42,975 nt of DNA from CAYWXK01 sp964462515 (GTDB lineage Bacteria > Planctomycetota > Phycisphaerae > Sedimentisphaerales > Anaerobacaceae), in the NCBI GenBank assembly GCA_964462515.1, contig CAYWXK010000034.1, positions 1-42,975 on the forward strand. Direction: 5' to 3'. Each line of letters begins with the position of its first letter. Position 1 is the first letter of the stretch. A model generated the notes under the pieces. It had not been told where the DNA came from. It was given only the letters and a program-made list of their open reading frames with translations, and ran no database searches. The translations under genes were made by a program, and so were the position numbers. Positions 14,544 through 22,745 of this stretch are shown here, one piece after another.

Positions 14544-16693
14544 TAGCAGGTTCTGGTTGTGCGCCTATAAGCATCTGGAAAAAAGAAAAGCCTGCCGTCA
14601 AGCCAACGGTTGATTCCGGCGATAAGCGGGTCGTGAAATCGATTGAATTTATCGACAATCGCAGCTTCAAGAATAAGACCCTTCGCAAGAAACTTGACTT
14701 CAAGGCAGGCGATTACCTGGACCCGATTTTAGCCGAATCCGGCCGAGGCACTATATCTGAATTTTATCGCCAAAAAGGTTTCCCTCACACCCGTGTAATG
14801 CTGGACAGCGATAGTTTATCGCAAGGCAAAGTTATTTACGCAATCGATGAAGGTCCGAGGATACAGATTAAGTCGATTCGGTTCAAGGGCAATTCGGCTA
14901 TAAAAACCGCCGACCTCAAAAAAATAATCAAAACCCGAACTCACGAGTGGTTTATTCGGCCCAGTTTCTACACTGACCAGAAAATTGCTGCTGACGTAGA
15001 GAGACTGCGGGATATTTATTTTCAGAGGGGCTTTCTCAATCACAGTATTCGCGCCGAGGGCCAAAGCCATATCACCTTTATAATTGAGGAGGGACCTGTT
15101 TACAAAATCAGGCGAATCATTATCACCGGCAATAAGTTTTATGACCAGGCCAAGCTGGATGGGCTGCGAGCGGGCCTGAAGCTTGAGCCAGGCCAGGTTT
15201 ATCGACAGCGAAGTGTAAATGCGTATGCCATGGTGATTCGCAGGCTTTATAACGAGAACGGTTTTGTCGATGCGGATGTCGAGCAACGTGTAATATTTGC
15301 ACCCGCCGAAGGCGGGTTTGAACAAGCTGGCTCACAGCCGGCTGGCAATAATGTTGTCGATGTGGAGTATAGCATCACTGAAGGTAACCAATTTCGGATA
15401 GGACAAATTGACATAAGCGGCAATGAGGTCACGCAAGATAAGGTCATCCGGCGGATATTAGATGAATACGATTTTACGCCAGGCCAATTGTATAACGCAA
15501 ATATAGCACCCAAAGAAGGCGGCGGCAGGCTGGAAAGAGATGTGCAAAGAATGCTGATGGCTGAGCAGACAATCATCGCGCCTGTCAGCACCGCCGATGA
15601 GGCAACGGACCGCAAAGATGTCGGGGTTGACATAAAAGAAGGCCTGACCGGAATGTGGAGCCCAGGTGTTGCGTTTGGTAGTGACGCAGGTGTTATAGGT
15701 CGATTGATTTATGAGCAGCGCAATTTTGACATAAAGGATTGGCCCGAAAGTTTCGGTGACTTTATCACAATGAAATCCTTTAAGGGTGCGGGCCAGACCT
15801 TAAGGATGGCGCTGGAGCCGGGCACAGTGGTCAGCCAGTATTCGATTGCGTTCACCGAACCATACTTTCGCGATAAACCCACATCTCTGGATGTGATTGG
15901 CTCAAGTTACTTAAGGGGCAGGGAAAGCTACTACGAGGAACGCCTTCGTGCTTCTGTAGGGTTTGAGCAACGGCTCAAAAGGCGCTGGCGAAAAAGCCTT
16001 ACCTTTCGAGCTGAGAACGTTGATGTCGCCAGTATAGATTATGACGCACCTAAAGAAATCCGGGACATGGAAGGCAAGAATTTTCTTACCGGAGTGCGGT
16101 TTGGTGTCGGCAGAAATATGACCGATGATAGGTTCACACCCAGCAGGGGCTACAACTTTGATACCAGCTATGAGCAGGTTACAGGCGAACAAGATTTTGG
16201 CATATTAAAGGGCGTTTATGTACAGTATCGGACGCTTTACGAGGATTTGCTGGGACGCAAGACTGTTCTGGCTGCAAAGCTCAGCAGTGCTACCGTGATA
16301 GGTGATGCGCCGCCTTTTGAAAAGTTCTACGCAGGCGGCACCAGCACTTACGGCATCCGCGGTTTTGATTATAGGGGTATCAGTACAAGAGGTCTGCAGA
16401 CTAACGTTCCTAATCCGCTGCGAAAGGACCCGATAGGAAGTGACTGGATATTTCTGGCCAATGCTGAAGTAACTATGCCTTTGATAGGCGAGAATTTTTC
16501 GGCGTTATTTTTTGCTGATAGCGGTATGATAGATACCGGCGGCTACCGTGCTGCGATAGGGACGGGCATACAGATACTTGTACCGCAGTGGTTCGGACCC
16601 GTGCCGATGAGGTTTGAGCTTGCCACGCCGTTTATGAAAGATGATGACGACGAGGCGCAGACTTTTAGTTTCTCTATTGGCGGGCTGTTTTAA
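14447..16693 (+). CDS. bamA: Outer membrane protein assembly factor BamA
   Basis: About 748 residues; the Omp85 protein that folds and inserts beta-barrels into the outer membrane. After a basic start and a hydrophobic segment comes GSGCAP, a possible though non-canonical lipobox. POTRA domains follow (IEFIDNRSFKNKTLRKKLDF; IRFKGNSAIKTADLKKII; IIITGNKFYDQAKLDGLRAG; IDISGNEVTQDKVIRRIL). The barrel has the GGTSTYGIRGF motif of strand-region L6 and ends in Phe, the beta-signal. The start is uncertain: GTG 14447 has AAGGAG 11 bases before it, and GTG 14468 would give a shorter, cleaner signal peptide. In-frame palindromes at 15301-15343 add about 18 residues to a POTRA linker. It lies upstream of the Skp-like gene and lpxD as in many Gram-negatives. 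Confidence 0.93.
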   Translation: MKSRKAKVKNKKLKKDCFIRLFLPIYFLLFTFLAGSGCAPISIWKKEKPAVKPTVDSGDKRVVKSIEFIDNRSFKNKTLRKKLDFKAGDYLDPILAESGRGTISEFYRQKGFPHTRVMLDSDSLSQGKVIYAIDEGPRIQIKSIRFKGNSAIKTADLKKIIKTRTHEWFIRPSFYTDQKIAADVERLRDIYFQRGFLNHSIRAEGQSHITFIIEEGPVYKIRRIIITGNKFYDQAKLDGLRAGLKLEPGQVYRQRSVNAYAMVIRRLYNENGFVDADVEQRVIFAPAEGGFEQAGSQPAGNNVVDVEYSITEGNQFRIGQIDISGNEVTQDKVIRRILDEYDFTPGQLYNANIAPKEGGGRLERDVQRMLMAEQTIIAPVSTADEATDRKDVGVDIKEGLTGMWSPGVAFGSDAGVIGRLIYEQRNFDIKDWPESFGDFITMKSFKGAGQTLRMALEPGTVVSQYSIAFTEPYFRDKPTSLDVIGSSYLRGRESYYEERLRASVGFEQRLKRRWRKSLTFRAENVDVASIDYDAPKEIRDMEGKNFLTGVRFGVGRNMTDDRFTPSRGYNFDTSYEQVTGEQDFGILKGVYVQYRTLYEDLLGRKTVLAAKLSSATVIGDAPPFEKFYAGGTSTYGIRGFDYRGISTRGLQTNVPNPLRKDPIGSDWIFLANAEVTMPLIGENFSALFFADSGMIDTGGYRAAIGTGIQILVPQWFGPVPMRFELATPFMKDDDDEAQTFSFSIGGLF

Positions 16694-16755
16694 GACCGCA
16701 ATTTTTTTACCTGTAAAGTCGTTGTAATGTGCAAAGTTCAGGAAAGGATTTAACT

Positions 16756-17364
16756 ATGAAAATTAGGACGATTATGTTGGGTTGTTTGGTAAGTGCGGTG
16801 GTTCTGCTGGCAGGTTATCCGACAGGGATAGATAGCCACGCCCAGCCGAAAACCGATAAACCCTCTTCAAAAACAGGCATTGTAAGTATCAGGAAGGTCT
16901 TTCGTGACTCCAAAAGAAATGCCAAGTACCGTACTGACGTTATGACTGAACAGACCAAAGTGAGAGCAGAGCTGGAGAAGCTTTCGAAAGAGATTGAGGC
17001 TCAGGAAGCAGGCCTCAAAACCCTTAAGCGGGGTAGCGTCGATTATCTGACGCAGTATAAAGAGCTACTGGAAAAGCGGGCTAAACTTGACGTGCAACAG
17101 CAGGTAATCAATCAAGAAAGGTCTGCGAAGGACCAAAAATGGATGGAAGAGCTTTATAGTGAAATCCTGCAGATAACCGCTGAATTAGCCAAGCAAAAAG
17201 GACTTGAATTGGTGCTGGGAGCGGACGAACCTGAGTTTCCTATGGAGAGTGCTGATCAGCTTATGATGACCCTGAGCACCCATAAGGTGCTGTATACTGC
17301 CGGTTGTTTAGACCTTACCAGCGAGGTAGTAGCCCGATTGGATGCCAAAGAAGAGCTAAAGTAG
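16756..17364 (+). CDS. Skp/OmpH family periplasmic chaperone
   Basis: A 202-residue protein with a signal peptide (MKIRTIMLGCLVSAVVLLAG), then the OmpH pattern: a strand GIVSIRKVFRDSKRNAKYR, a long coiled coil rich in Glu/Lys/Gln (about 60-140, with LEKLSKEIEAQEAGLKTLKRG), and a final strand/helix (ELAKQKGLELVLGADE). Skp holds unfolded outer-membrane proteins for BamA; its place right after bamA fits. The ATG at 16756 has GGAAAGGA upstream. Confidence 0.88.
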   Translation: MKIRTIMLGCLVSAVVLLAGYPTGIDSHAQPKTDKPSSKTGIVSIRKVFRDSKRNAKYRTDVMTEQTKVRAELEKLSKEIEAQEAGLKTLKRGSVDYLTQYKELLEKRAKLDVQQQVINQERSAKDQKWMEELYSEILQITAELAKQKGLELVLGADEPEFPMESADQLMMTLSTHKVLYTAGCLDLTSEVVARLDAKEELK

Positions 17365-17384
17365 GGCAAAGCGCCAGATTATTG

Positions 17385-17436
17385 GGAATCAACAATTTTT
17401 CGCTGAACGCTTTTATCCGCCGGATGTGCGGCGGAT
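17385..17436 (+). repeat. Repeat remnant with GC palindrome before lpxD
   Basis: Begins with GGGAATCAACAATTTTTCGC, close to the central words of the repeats at 6652 and 21783, and runs into a perfect 8-bp inverted repeat ATCCGCCG (17415-17422) / CGGCGGAT (17429-17436). Confidence 0.6.
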
Positions 17437-17442
17437 TAACTT

Positions 17443-17456
17443 GTAAGTTTTCTTAC
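17443..17456 (+). promoter_or_regulatory. Hairpin in place of the lpxD ribosome binding site
   Basis: GTAAG (17443-17447), TTTT, CTTAC (17452-17456), ending one base before the lpxD ATG at 17458. No Shine-Dalgarno is visible in this gap. Confidence 0.4.
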
Positions 17457-17457
17457 G

Positions 17458-18507
17458 ATGGGATTGACAGTTGCACAATTAGCCCAGCGGCTCGGTGCGC
17501 AGTTATCCGGTTGCACCGAAGGGCTTGAGAGGCAGATAACTGCTGTCAGGCCGGTGGAGGCTGCCGGCCAAAGCGATATTACTTTTGTTGCAGATGATAA
17601 GCATATAGCAGCTCTCAAGAAGTCGTGTGCGGCTGCGGTTATTGTTGATAAGCAGGTCGAGGGTTTTGATAGACCGCAGTTGATTGTTAAAAATGTGAAT
17701 GCTGCGTTAATACAGGCTCTGAATATCTTTGCACCCAAATTGAAACCGCCGGCGCAGGGTATTGACCCAACCGCTAAAATCGGGCAAAATGTCAGCATAG
17801 ATAAAACTGCTGCCATCGGCGCAGGCGTGGTTATTGAGGATGCGGTCGAAATTGGAGAAAACACAATTATTGACAGCGGCTGCAAAATCGGCCAGAACTC
17901 GACCGTAGGCAAAAACTGCCGACTCGATGGCAATGTCGTGATTTATCATAACTGCTCTATCGGCAACAATTGTATAATTCAGGCAAACACCACAATTGGC
18001 TCGACCGGCTTTGGTTATGCTTTTATAAACGGCAGTCACAAACTCATCCCGCATAACGGCGGAGTGATAATCGAGGACTTTGTCGAGATAGGGGCTAACT
18101 GCTGCGTTGACAGGGCCAAATTCGGAAATACGGTAATTGGGGCTGGCACAAAGATAGACAACCTCGTGCAAATTGCGCATAACGTCGTGATTGGCAAATG
18201 CTGCCTGATAGCAGGACAAGTCGGTATTTCAGGCAGTTGCAAAATAGGTGATGGTGTTGTGCTCGGTGGGCAGGTTGGACTGGCGGATAATATTGAGTTA
18301 AAAGACGGCGTTATGGTCGCTGCCCAATCCGGCGTTGGCAGCGATACTCCTGCTGGTATGCAATTGCTTGGGGCACCGGCGATTGAAAGAAAACAGGCGT
18401 GGAGAATAATCAGCTTGACAATGCGATTACCGAAAATTGCTGAGCAATTAAAACAGCTAACAAAGAGGCTGGAGAAACTTGAGGCTGCAAAAGACGATAA
18501 AAAGTGA
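17458..18507 (+). CDS. lpxD: UDP-3-O-acylglucosamine N-acyltransferase
   Basis: A 349-residue third enzyme of lipid A synthesis: transfers a hydroxyacyl chain from ACP to the 2-amino group. The N-terminal uridine-binding domain starts as usual (MGLTVAQLAQRLGAQLSG). The left-handed beta-helix has hexapeptide repeats from about residue 100, and the catalytic region has FGYAF then LIPHNGGVIIEDFVEIGANCCVDRA. The C-terminal helix is RLPKIAEQLKQLTKRLEKLEA. Its tail overlaps the next gene by 29 bases, so it is coupled to lpxC/fabZ. No ribosome binding site precedes it, only a hairpin. Confidence 0.95.
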   Translation: MGLTVAQLAQRLGAQLSGCTEGLERQITAVRPVEAAGQSDITFVADDKHIAALKKSCAAAVIVDKQVEGFDRPQLIVKNVNAALIQALNIFAPKLKPPAQGIDPTAKIGQNVSIDKTAAIGAGVVIEDAVEIGENTIIDSGCKIGQNSTVGKNCRLDGNVVIYHNCSIGNNCIIQANTTIGSTGFGYAFINGSHKLIPHNGGVIIEDFVEIGANCCVDRAKFGNTVIGAGTKIDNLVQIAHNVVIGKCCLIAGQVGISGSCKIGDGVVLGGQVGLADNIELKDGVMVAAQSGVGSDTPAGMQLLGAPAIERKQAWRIISLTMRLPKIAEQLKQLTKRLEKLEAAKDDKK

Positions 18508-19804
18508 AGGCAAGATTACCGGCAAAGGTATGTTCGGCGGCAAGGATGCAAAAGTTGTTCTTCGCCCTGCTCCTGCCGATGCCGGGATAGTTTTTGTGCG
18601 AATCGATACCCCCGAGCCTGTGCGGATTAGCGGCGTTGCACCGAGTCTTGCAGAGCGCAGCCGACGCACCACGATAAGGAGGGGTCCTGTCAGCATAGAA
18701 ACCATCGAGCATTGTATGGCAGCATTGAGCGCAATGGAGATTGATAACGTCCTTATAGAGGTTGATGGCCCTGAGATGCCGGCTCCGGATTGCAGCAGCG
18801 CCGAGTATTTCAAAATCCTCAAGCACATCGGGTCGGTTGAGCAGGATGTTAAGCGAAAAGAAATTGTTATTAGAGAGCCTATAAGTATTACCGCCGGTGA
18901 CACTGCGATATATGCCTTGCCATACTCTGAAGATGGTTTGAGTATCACTTATGATTTAGATTACGGCGGGCACACCGGTATCGGCAGGCAGATTTTTAGC
19001 TGTCAGGTGACCGCCGATAGCTTTGAAAAGCAGCTTGCATCGGCCCGGACGTTTCTGCTCGAAGCTGAGGCTAAACAATTCCAGGCACGTGGAATAGGCA
19101 CGCACCTGAGCCCACGTGACATCCTTGTTATAAATTCGGATGGCCCCATTAAAAACAGCTTCAGGTTCCCAAATGAGTGTGTCAGGCACAAGATTGTCGA
19201 TTTAATTGGCGATCTTGCGCTTGTGGGTCGGCCTGTTAAAGGCAGGATTGTCGCCTATAAAAGCGGCCACTCGCTCAATCAGGCGCTCGCCAGAAGATTA
19301 TATGAACAGGCTCAGCAGGAAGAGCGTATCCGCAAATTCGGCACAGATGCGATACTTGATATTCGCCAGATTGCCAAGGTTCTACCTCACCGTTATCCAT
19401 TTTTGCTGGTTGATAGAATAATCGAGATTGAAGGTGATACGCGGATAAAGGGGATAAAGAATGTCACCTTTAATGAGCATTTCTTTCAGGGACATTTCCC
19501 GGGTATGCCTATTATGCCTGGCGTTCTTATAGTCGAGGCGATGGCGCAGGTGTCGGGGCTATTGTTCGCTCAGAGATTGGAGCACACCGGTAAGCTGGCA
19601 GTGCTATTAAGTATGGATGATGTAAAACTTCGCAGGGCCGTTGTGCCAGGCGACCAGCTTATCCTTACTGCTGAGGCGGTCAGGGTCGGCAAAAAAACAG
19701 CACAGTGCCGGTGCAAAGCAATGGTCGGCGAAAGGGTGGTCGCTGAAGCTCAAATCAGATTTATGCTTGTTGATGACCAGGCACTTATACGACCGGATAT
19801 TTAG
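18479..19804 (+). CDS. lpxC/fabZ: LpxC-FabZ fusion: UDP-3-O-acyl-GlcNAc deacetylase / hydroxyacyl-ACP dehydratase
   Basis: A 441-residue fusion of two enzymes that use the same hydroxyacyl pool. LpxC part (1 to about 285): the committed step of lipid A synthesis, with zinc ligands H78 (IEHCMAAL), H237 and D241 (HKIVDLIGDL), and the H264 base in KSGHSLN. FabZ part (about 290-441): LPHRYPFLLVDRI, catalytic H339 in GHFPGMPIMPG and E353 in VEAMAQ, for fatty acid elongation. The start is TTG 18479, inside lpxD, with GGAG about eight bases upstream, and the protein begins as LpxC does. Such fusions are known from Bacteroidetes and some Planctomycetes. Confidence 0.95.
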   Translation: MRLQKTIKSEGKITGKGMFGGKDAKVVLRPAPADAGIVFVRIDTPEPVRISGVAPSLAERSRRTTIRRGPVSIETIEHCMAALSAMEIDNVLIEVDGPEMPAPDCSSAEYFKILKHIGSVEQDVKRKEIVIREPISITAGDTAIYALPYSEDGLSITYDLDYGGHTGIGRQIFSCQVTADSFEKQLASARTFLLEAEAKQFQARGIGTHLSPRDILVINSDGPIKNSFRFPNECVRHKIVDLIGDLALVGRPVKGRIVAYKSGHSLNQALARRLYEQAQQEERIRKFGTDAILDIRQIAKVLPHRYPFLLVDRIIEIEGDTRIKGIKNVTFNEHFFQGHFPGMPIMPGVLIVEAMAQVSGLLFAQRLEHTGKLAVLLSMDDVKLRRAVVPGDQLILTAEAVRVGKKTAQCRCKAMVGERVVAEAQIRFMLVDDQALIRPDI

Positions 19805-19812
19805 GATTACAG

Positions 19813-19881
19813 CCCCGCACCCCCGCATCAATGGTTCGACAGGCTCACCATCCCGAGCGGAGTCGAGGGATTGGTGCGGGG
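19813..19881 (+). repeat. Palindromic element between lpxC/fabZ and lpxA
   Basis: Outer stem CCCCGCACC (19813-19821) / GGTGCGGGG (19873-19881) enclosing a 39-bp GTTCGAC element (19832-19870) related to the one at 14395-14434. It ends 13 bases before the lpxA ATG and could fold into a strong hairpin there. Confidence 0.75.
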
Positions 19882-19894
19882 TAGAAGGGTTAGA

Positions 19895-20704
19895 ATGACT
19901 ACCATACATCCCAGTGCAGTAATTAGTAAAAATGCGAAGTTGGCCACAGATGTTATAATTGGGCCTAATTGCGTTATTGGAGATGGTGTTTCCATCGACT
20001 CCGGCAGTATCATCTGTGCCAATGTGGTTATTGATGGAAATATCAAGATTGGCAAGAACAACCAATTTTTCCCTAATTGTGTGATTGGGTGCAGGCCGCA
20101 GGTGCTGGCTTTATCGCCGAATACCAAAATCGGCGGGCTTGTAATAGGTGACGGCAATACCTTCCGTGAATACGTGACAATCCATCCGAGTATGCATCCA
20201 GAAAAGCAGACCAGAATAGGAAATGAAAATCTCATTATGGTTAGTTCCCACGTCGGGCACGATTGCCTGCTCGAAGATAAAATTGTTATGAGTAATTGTG
20301 TGCACATAGGCGGACATTGCAGGGTAGAGACGGGAGTCTGGATTAGCGGTCTTGTCGGACTGCATCAGTTTGTCACTATGGGTAAGTGGGCCTATGCCGC
20401 AGGATTTGCCGGTATTAACAGGGATATCCCGCCATTTCTAATTGTCAGCGGACATTATCCGCCAAGGATTCGGGGCGTTAACAAGCGAGGTTTGCAGCGC
20501 GCCGGTTTTACCGACGAGCAACAGCAGCGTATATTCGAGGCATATAGAAAGCTTTATCGACAGCGCGGCACATTGCTGGAGAATGCAAAAGCTCTGGCGC
20601 AGACAGACAATCTCGATGAAAATATCAGGGCGATGATTGATGCGATAACCAAAAGCAGTCAGCATCAATTCGGCAGATACCTGGAGACATTCAGAAAGCA
20701 CTGA
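19895..20704 (+). CDS. lpxA: UDP-GlcNAc acyltransferase
   Basis: A 269-residue first enzyme of lipid A synthesis: moves a hydroxyacyl chain from ACP to the 3-position of UDP-GlcNAc (or to its 3-amino analogue in some species). A beta-helix of hexapeptides covers residues 1-190, catalytic H122 lies in SSHVGHDC, GLVGLHQFVTMG and the C-terminal helices (RAGFTDEQQQRIFEAYRKLYR) follow. The ATG at 19895 begins MTTIHPSAV as the family does and has AGAAGGG upstream; a TTG at 19871 lies in the palindrome and is unlikely. It is followed nine bases later by a Gfo/Idh gene. Confidence 0.95.
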   Translation: MTTIHPSAVISKNAKLATDVIIGPNCVIGDGVSIDSGSIICANVVIDGNIKIGKNNQFFPNCVIGCRPQVLALSPNTKIGGLVIGDGNTFREYVTIHPSMHPEKQTRIGNENLIMVSSHVGHDCLLEDKIVMSNCVHIGGHCRVETGVWISGLVGLHQFVTMGKWAYAAGFAGINRDIPPFLIVSGHYPPRIRGVNKRGLQRAGFTDEQQQRIFEAYRKLYRQRGTLLENAKALAQTDNLDENIRAMIDAITKSSQHQFGRYLETFRKH

Positions 20705-20712
20705 TCCGAACT

Positions 20713-21732
20713 ATGAACTACGAAGGACAAACTAAGATACGCACTGCGGTTGTAGGCGCTGGCAAGATGGGCACGATTCATGCCAAGGTCTATAGCCAGT
20801 TGCCCCAAAGCCAGCTTGTTGCCATAGTCGATATAATTGGCGAAAAGGCACAGCGTCTCGCCGATGAGTACAATTGTCAGGCCGCGACATCATACGCTGA
20901 TATCATAGAGGCGGTCGATGCTGTAACGATAGCAACTCCCACGGTAACACATCTCGAGCTGGCTAAAATCTTTATCGAGAAAAATATCGCTGTTCTGATT
21001 GAAAAGCCCCTCGCGGCAAACACTCGAGAGGGAAAAGAGATTGTAAATCTGGCAAGAAAAAGCAAAAGCGTTGTGGCGGTAGGGCATTCTGAGCGGTGCA
21101 ACCCGGTCGTTGTGGCAATGAAACGGCTCAACATCGAGCCGAAATTTATCGAGGCCAATCGCATAAGTCCATATCCATTCCGCTCGACCGATGTCGGTGT
21201 TGTGTTAGATGTAATGATTCATGATATCGATATTATTCTGTCTCTGGCGGCAAGCAAAGTTAAGAAGGTTGACGCAGTAGGTCTCGGTGTCGTTGACGAC
21301 AAAGAAGATATCTGCAGCGCCAGGATTATTTTTGAGAATGGCTGCATCGCCAATATCACCGCCTCCAGATTAGCCCTGAAAACCGAGCGAAAGGTCAGAG
21401 TGTTCAGCCGGCAGGGATATTTAAGCGTGGATTATCTTAACAAAAACGCCATCTTCATTAAGCGCGACCCGAATATCGATGTCGTCAACTGGATAAAAGA
21501 GCATAGGGGTAAGGGCGATTTTGATGCTACATCGGTAAACTGGCCGGGCTTGTTACATATCGAGCAGCTCCAGATAGATGATAAGGAACCTGTCCGTTTG
21601 GAGCAGGAGGCATTTCTGCGAGCTGTCGCTGATAGCTCCTTTGCTCCACAGGTCAGCGCCGAAGAGGGGTTAGCCGCTCTTGATTGTGCCGAAAAGATTC
21701 TCAAGTCTCTTGGAAAACATAAGTGGGATTAG
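20713..21732 (+). CDS. Gfo/Idh/MocA family NAD(P)-dependent oxidoreductase, GnnA-like by context
   Basis: A 339-residue protein. The Rossmann nucleotide motif VVGAGKMGTIHAKVY lies near residues 13-27, the EKP motif in VLIEKPLAAN, and the C-terminal sugar-binding domain has the conserved DVMIHDIDIILSL segment. The family oxidises or reduces sugars and related compounds. It starts eight bases after lpxA, which is the place of gnnA in bacteria that make the 3-amino sugar GlcNAc3N for lipid A, so oxidation of UDP-GlcNAc at C3 is a reasonable inference. The aminotransferase partner (GnnB) is not in the window. Confidence 0.85.
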   Translation: MNYEGQTKIRTAVVGAGKMGTIHAKVYSQLPQSQLVAIVDIIGEKAQRLADEYNCQAATSYADIIEAVDAVTIATPTVTHLELAKIFIEKNIAVLIEKPLAANTREGKEIVNLARKSKSVVAVGHSERCNPVVVAMKRLNIEPKFIEANRISPYPFRSTDVGVVLDVMIHDIDIILSLAASKVKKVDAVGLGVVDDKEDICSARIIFENGCIANITASRLALKTERKVRVFSRQGYLSVDYLNKNAIFIKRDPNIDVVNWIKEHRGKGDFDATSVNWPGLLHIEQLQIDDKEPVRLEQEAFLRAVADSSFAPQVSAEEGLAALDCAEKILKSLGKHKWD

Positions 21733-21748
21733 GGGGCTCCGGTTGGGG

Positions 21749-21813
21749 GAACTGAAAAGGCAAAACGGAAAACGTGAAACTGGGAATTCAACAGTTTTTC
21801 GCTTTGCGTTTCC
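21749..21813. repeat. Inverted heptad arms, possible bidirectional terminator
   Basis: Left arm of five 7-bp units (GAACTGA, AAAGGCA and three more) at 21749-21783, centre GGAATTCAACA, right arm TTTTTCG, CTTTGCG, TTTCC at 21795-21813. AAACTG/CAGTTT followed by a T-run makes a weak terminator on the plus strand, between two convergent genes. Confidence 0.65.
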
Positions 21814-21882
21814 TACTCTGCAAAGTATTGCTTCATCGTTTGGTAGAACTTCGGAGAAGGGCTACGTAGGGTGAGTTTAACT

Positions 21883-22596
21883 TTACGCTTTTAGTCTTAG
21901 TTCACTGACAATTTGATGGGCAAGGCGGGTCGGCTCAGGTATGCGGTATTTCGTTGTATAAGCGAGGATGATTTCTATCGCATCTTGTAGAAGGCATTTG
22001 TTGCCTATCGAGACGTAAACCGGCTCAATGTTGGAGCGTGTCCTGATTACCGCGCCAATAATTTCATTTTTGTCTTTCAGCAAACTATATGTCCCCTTTT
22101 CTGATGGGGGCTCCTCGAAGGTGCCGGTCAATCTGCTTTTGGCGCAGCCGATGGTTGGCTTGTCAAACAGCAGGCCAAGATGCGATGCAATGCCGAATCG
22201 GCGGGGATGTGCAATGCCCTGCCCGTCAATGATAAATACATCCGGCTCACTTATGAGTTTTTCAACAGCAGCAAGGCACGCAGGCGATTCGCGTAAGGAA
22301 AGCAGCCCCGGAATATAAGGGAAACTTGCGTCCTGAACCGCGCTTGCCGTTTCAACAATCTCGAAACCGCCTTCTTTGGAATTACCCCAAAGGCTCCTTT
22401 CCATCCTCTGCGTCCTTAAAACCACAACAGCAGCAACAATTCTTTGACCATCCTTGCTTAAAGCGCAATCAAGGCCGGCTATGATTTTAGGCCGGCTTTC
22501 TAACGCAACCTGTTCCACCTTTCCTCTGAGTCTTTGCTGCAAAGCTATCGCCTCTGCAGGCGAGAGGTTCCAGTTGTGTAGCTGTTGTATTTGCAT
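21883..22596 (-). CDS. nfi: Endonuclease V
   Basis: A 237-residue repair enzyme that cuts one strand near deaminated bases such as hypoxanthine. Motifs: AGLDCALSKDG (catalytic D43), FPYIPGLLSLRE (E103, with the YIPG wedge), FIIDGQGIAHPRRFGIASHLG (D124). ATG 22596 is chosen because the protein then begins MQIQQLHNWN; the longer frame would add 16 residues encoded by a heptad repeat. No clear ribosome binding site is seen. It is convergent with the Gfo/Idh gene and divergent from uvrA. Confidence 0.93.
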   Translation of the reverse strand: MQIQQLHNWNLSPAEAIALQQRLRGKVEQVALESRPKIIAGLDCALSKDGQRIVAAVVVLRTQRMERSLWGNSKEGGFEIVETASAVQDASFPYIPGLLSLRESPACLAAVEKLISEPDVFIIDGQGIAHPRRFGIASHLGLLFDKPTIGCAKSRLTGTFEEPPSEKGTYSLLKDKNEIIGAVIRTRSNIEPVYVSIGNKCLLQDAIEIILAYTTKYRIPEPTRLAHQIVSELRLKA

Positions 22597-22604
22597 ACTT
22601 TTTC

Positions 22605-22640
22605 TTGATGCTGGATGCTCAATTCTTGACGAGTATCGAG
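22605..22640. repeat. Heptad repeat (GATGC/GTATCGA type) between nfi and uvrA
   Basis: Five 7-bp units: TTGATGC, TGGATGC, TCAATTC and two more. The end of the run is the inverse type of its start. It lies just upstream of nfi and is related to 12239-12259 and 32060-32126. Confidence 0.6.
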
Positions 22641-22745
22641 CCAAACAAAAACATTTTATCTTTTTGAAGCTTTTTGTTACAATTATTAGTTTGGGTTATT
22701 GCCGAATTTTCGCAGGCGCATTACTTCTTATATAGAAAATGTATT

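Noticed and set aside
22597..22644. Sixteen extra N-terminal residues of endonuclease V
   Set aside because: They are encoded by the heptad repeat between nfi and uvrA and are not part of the family.
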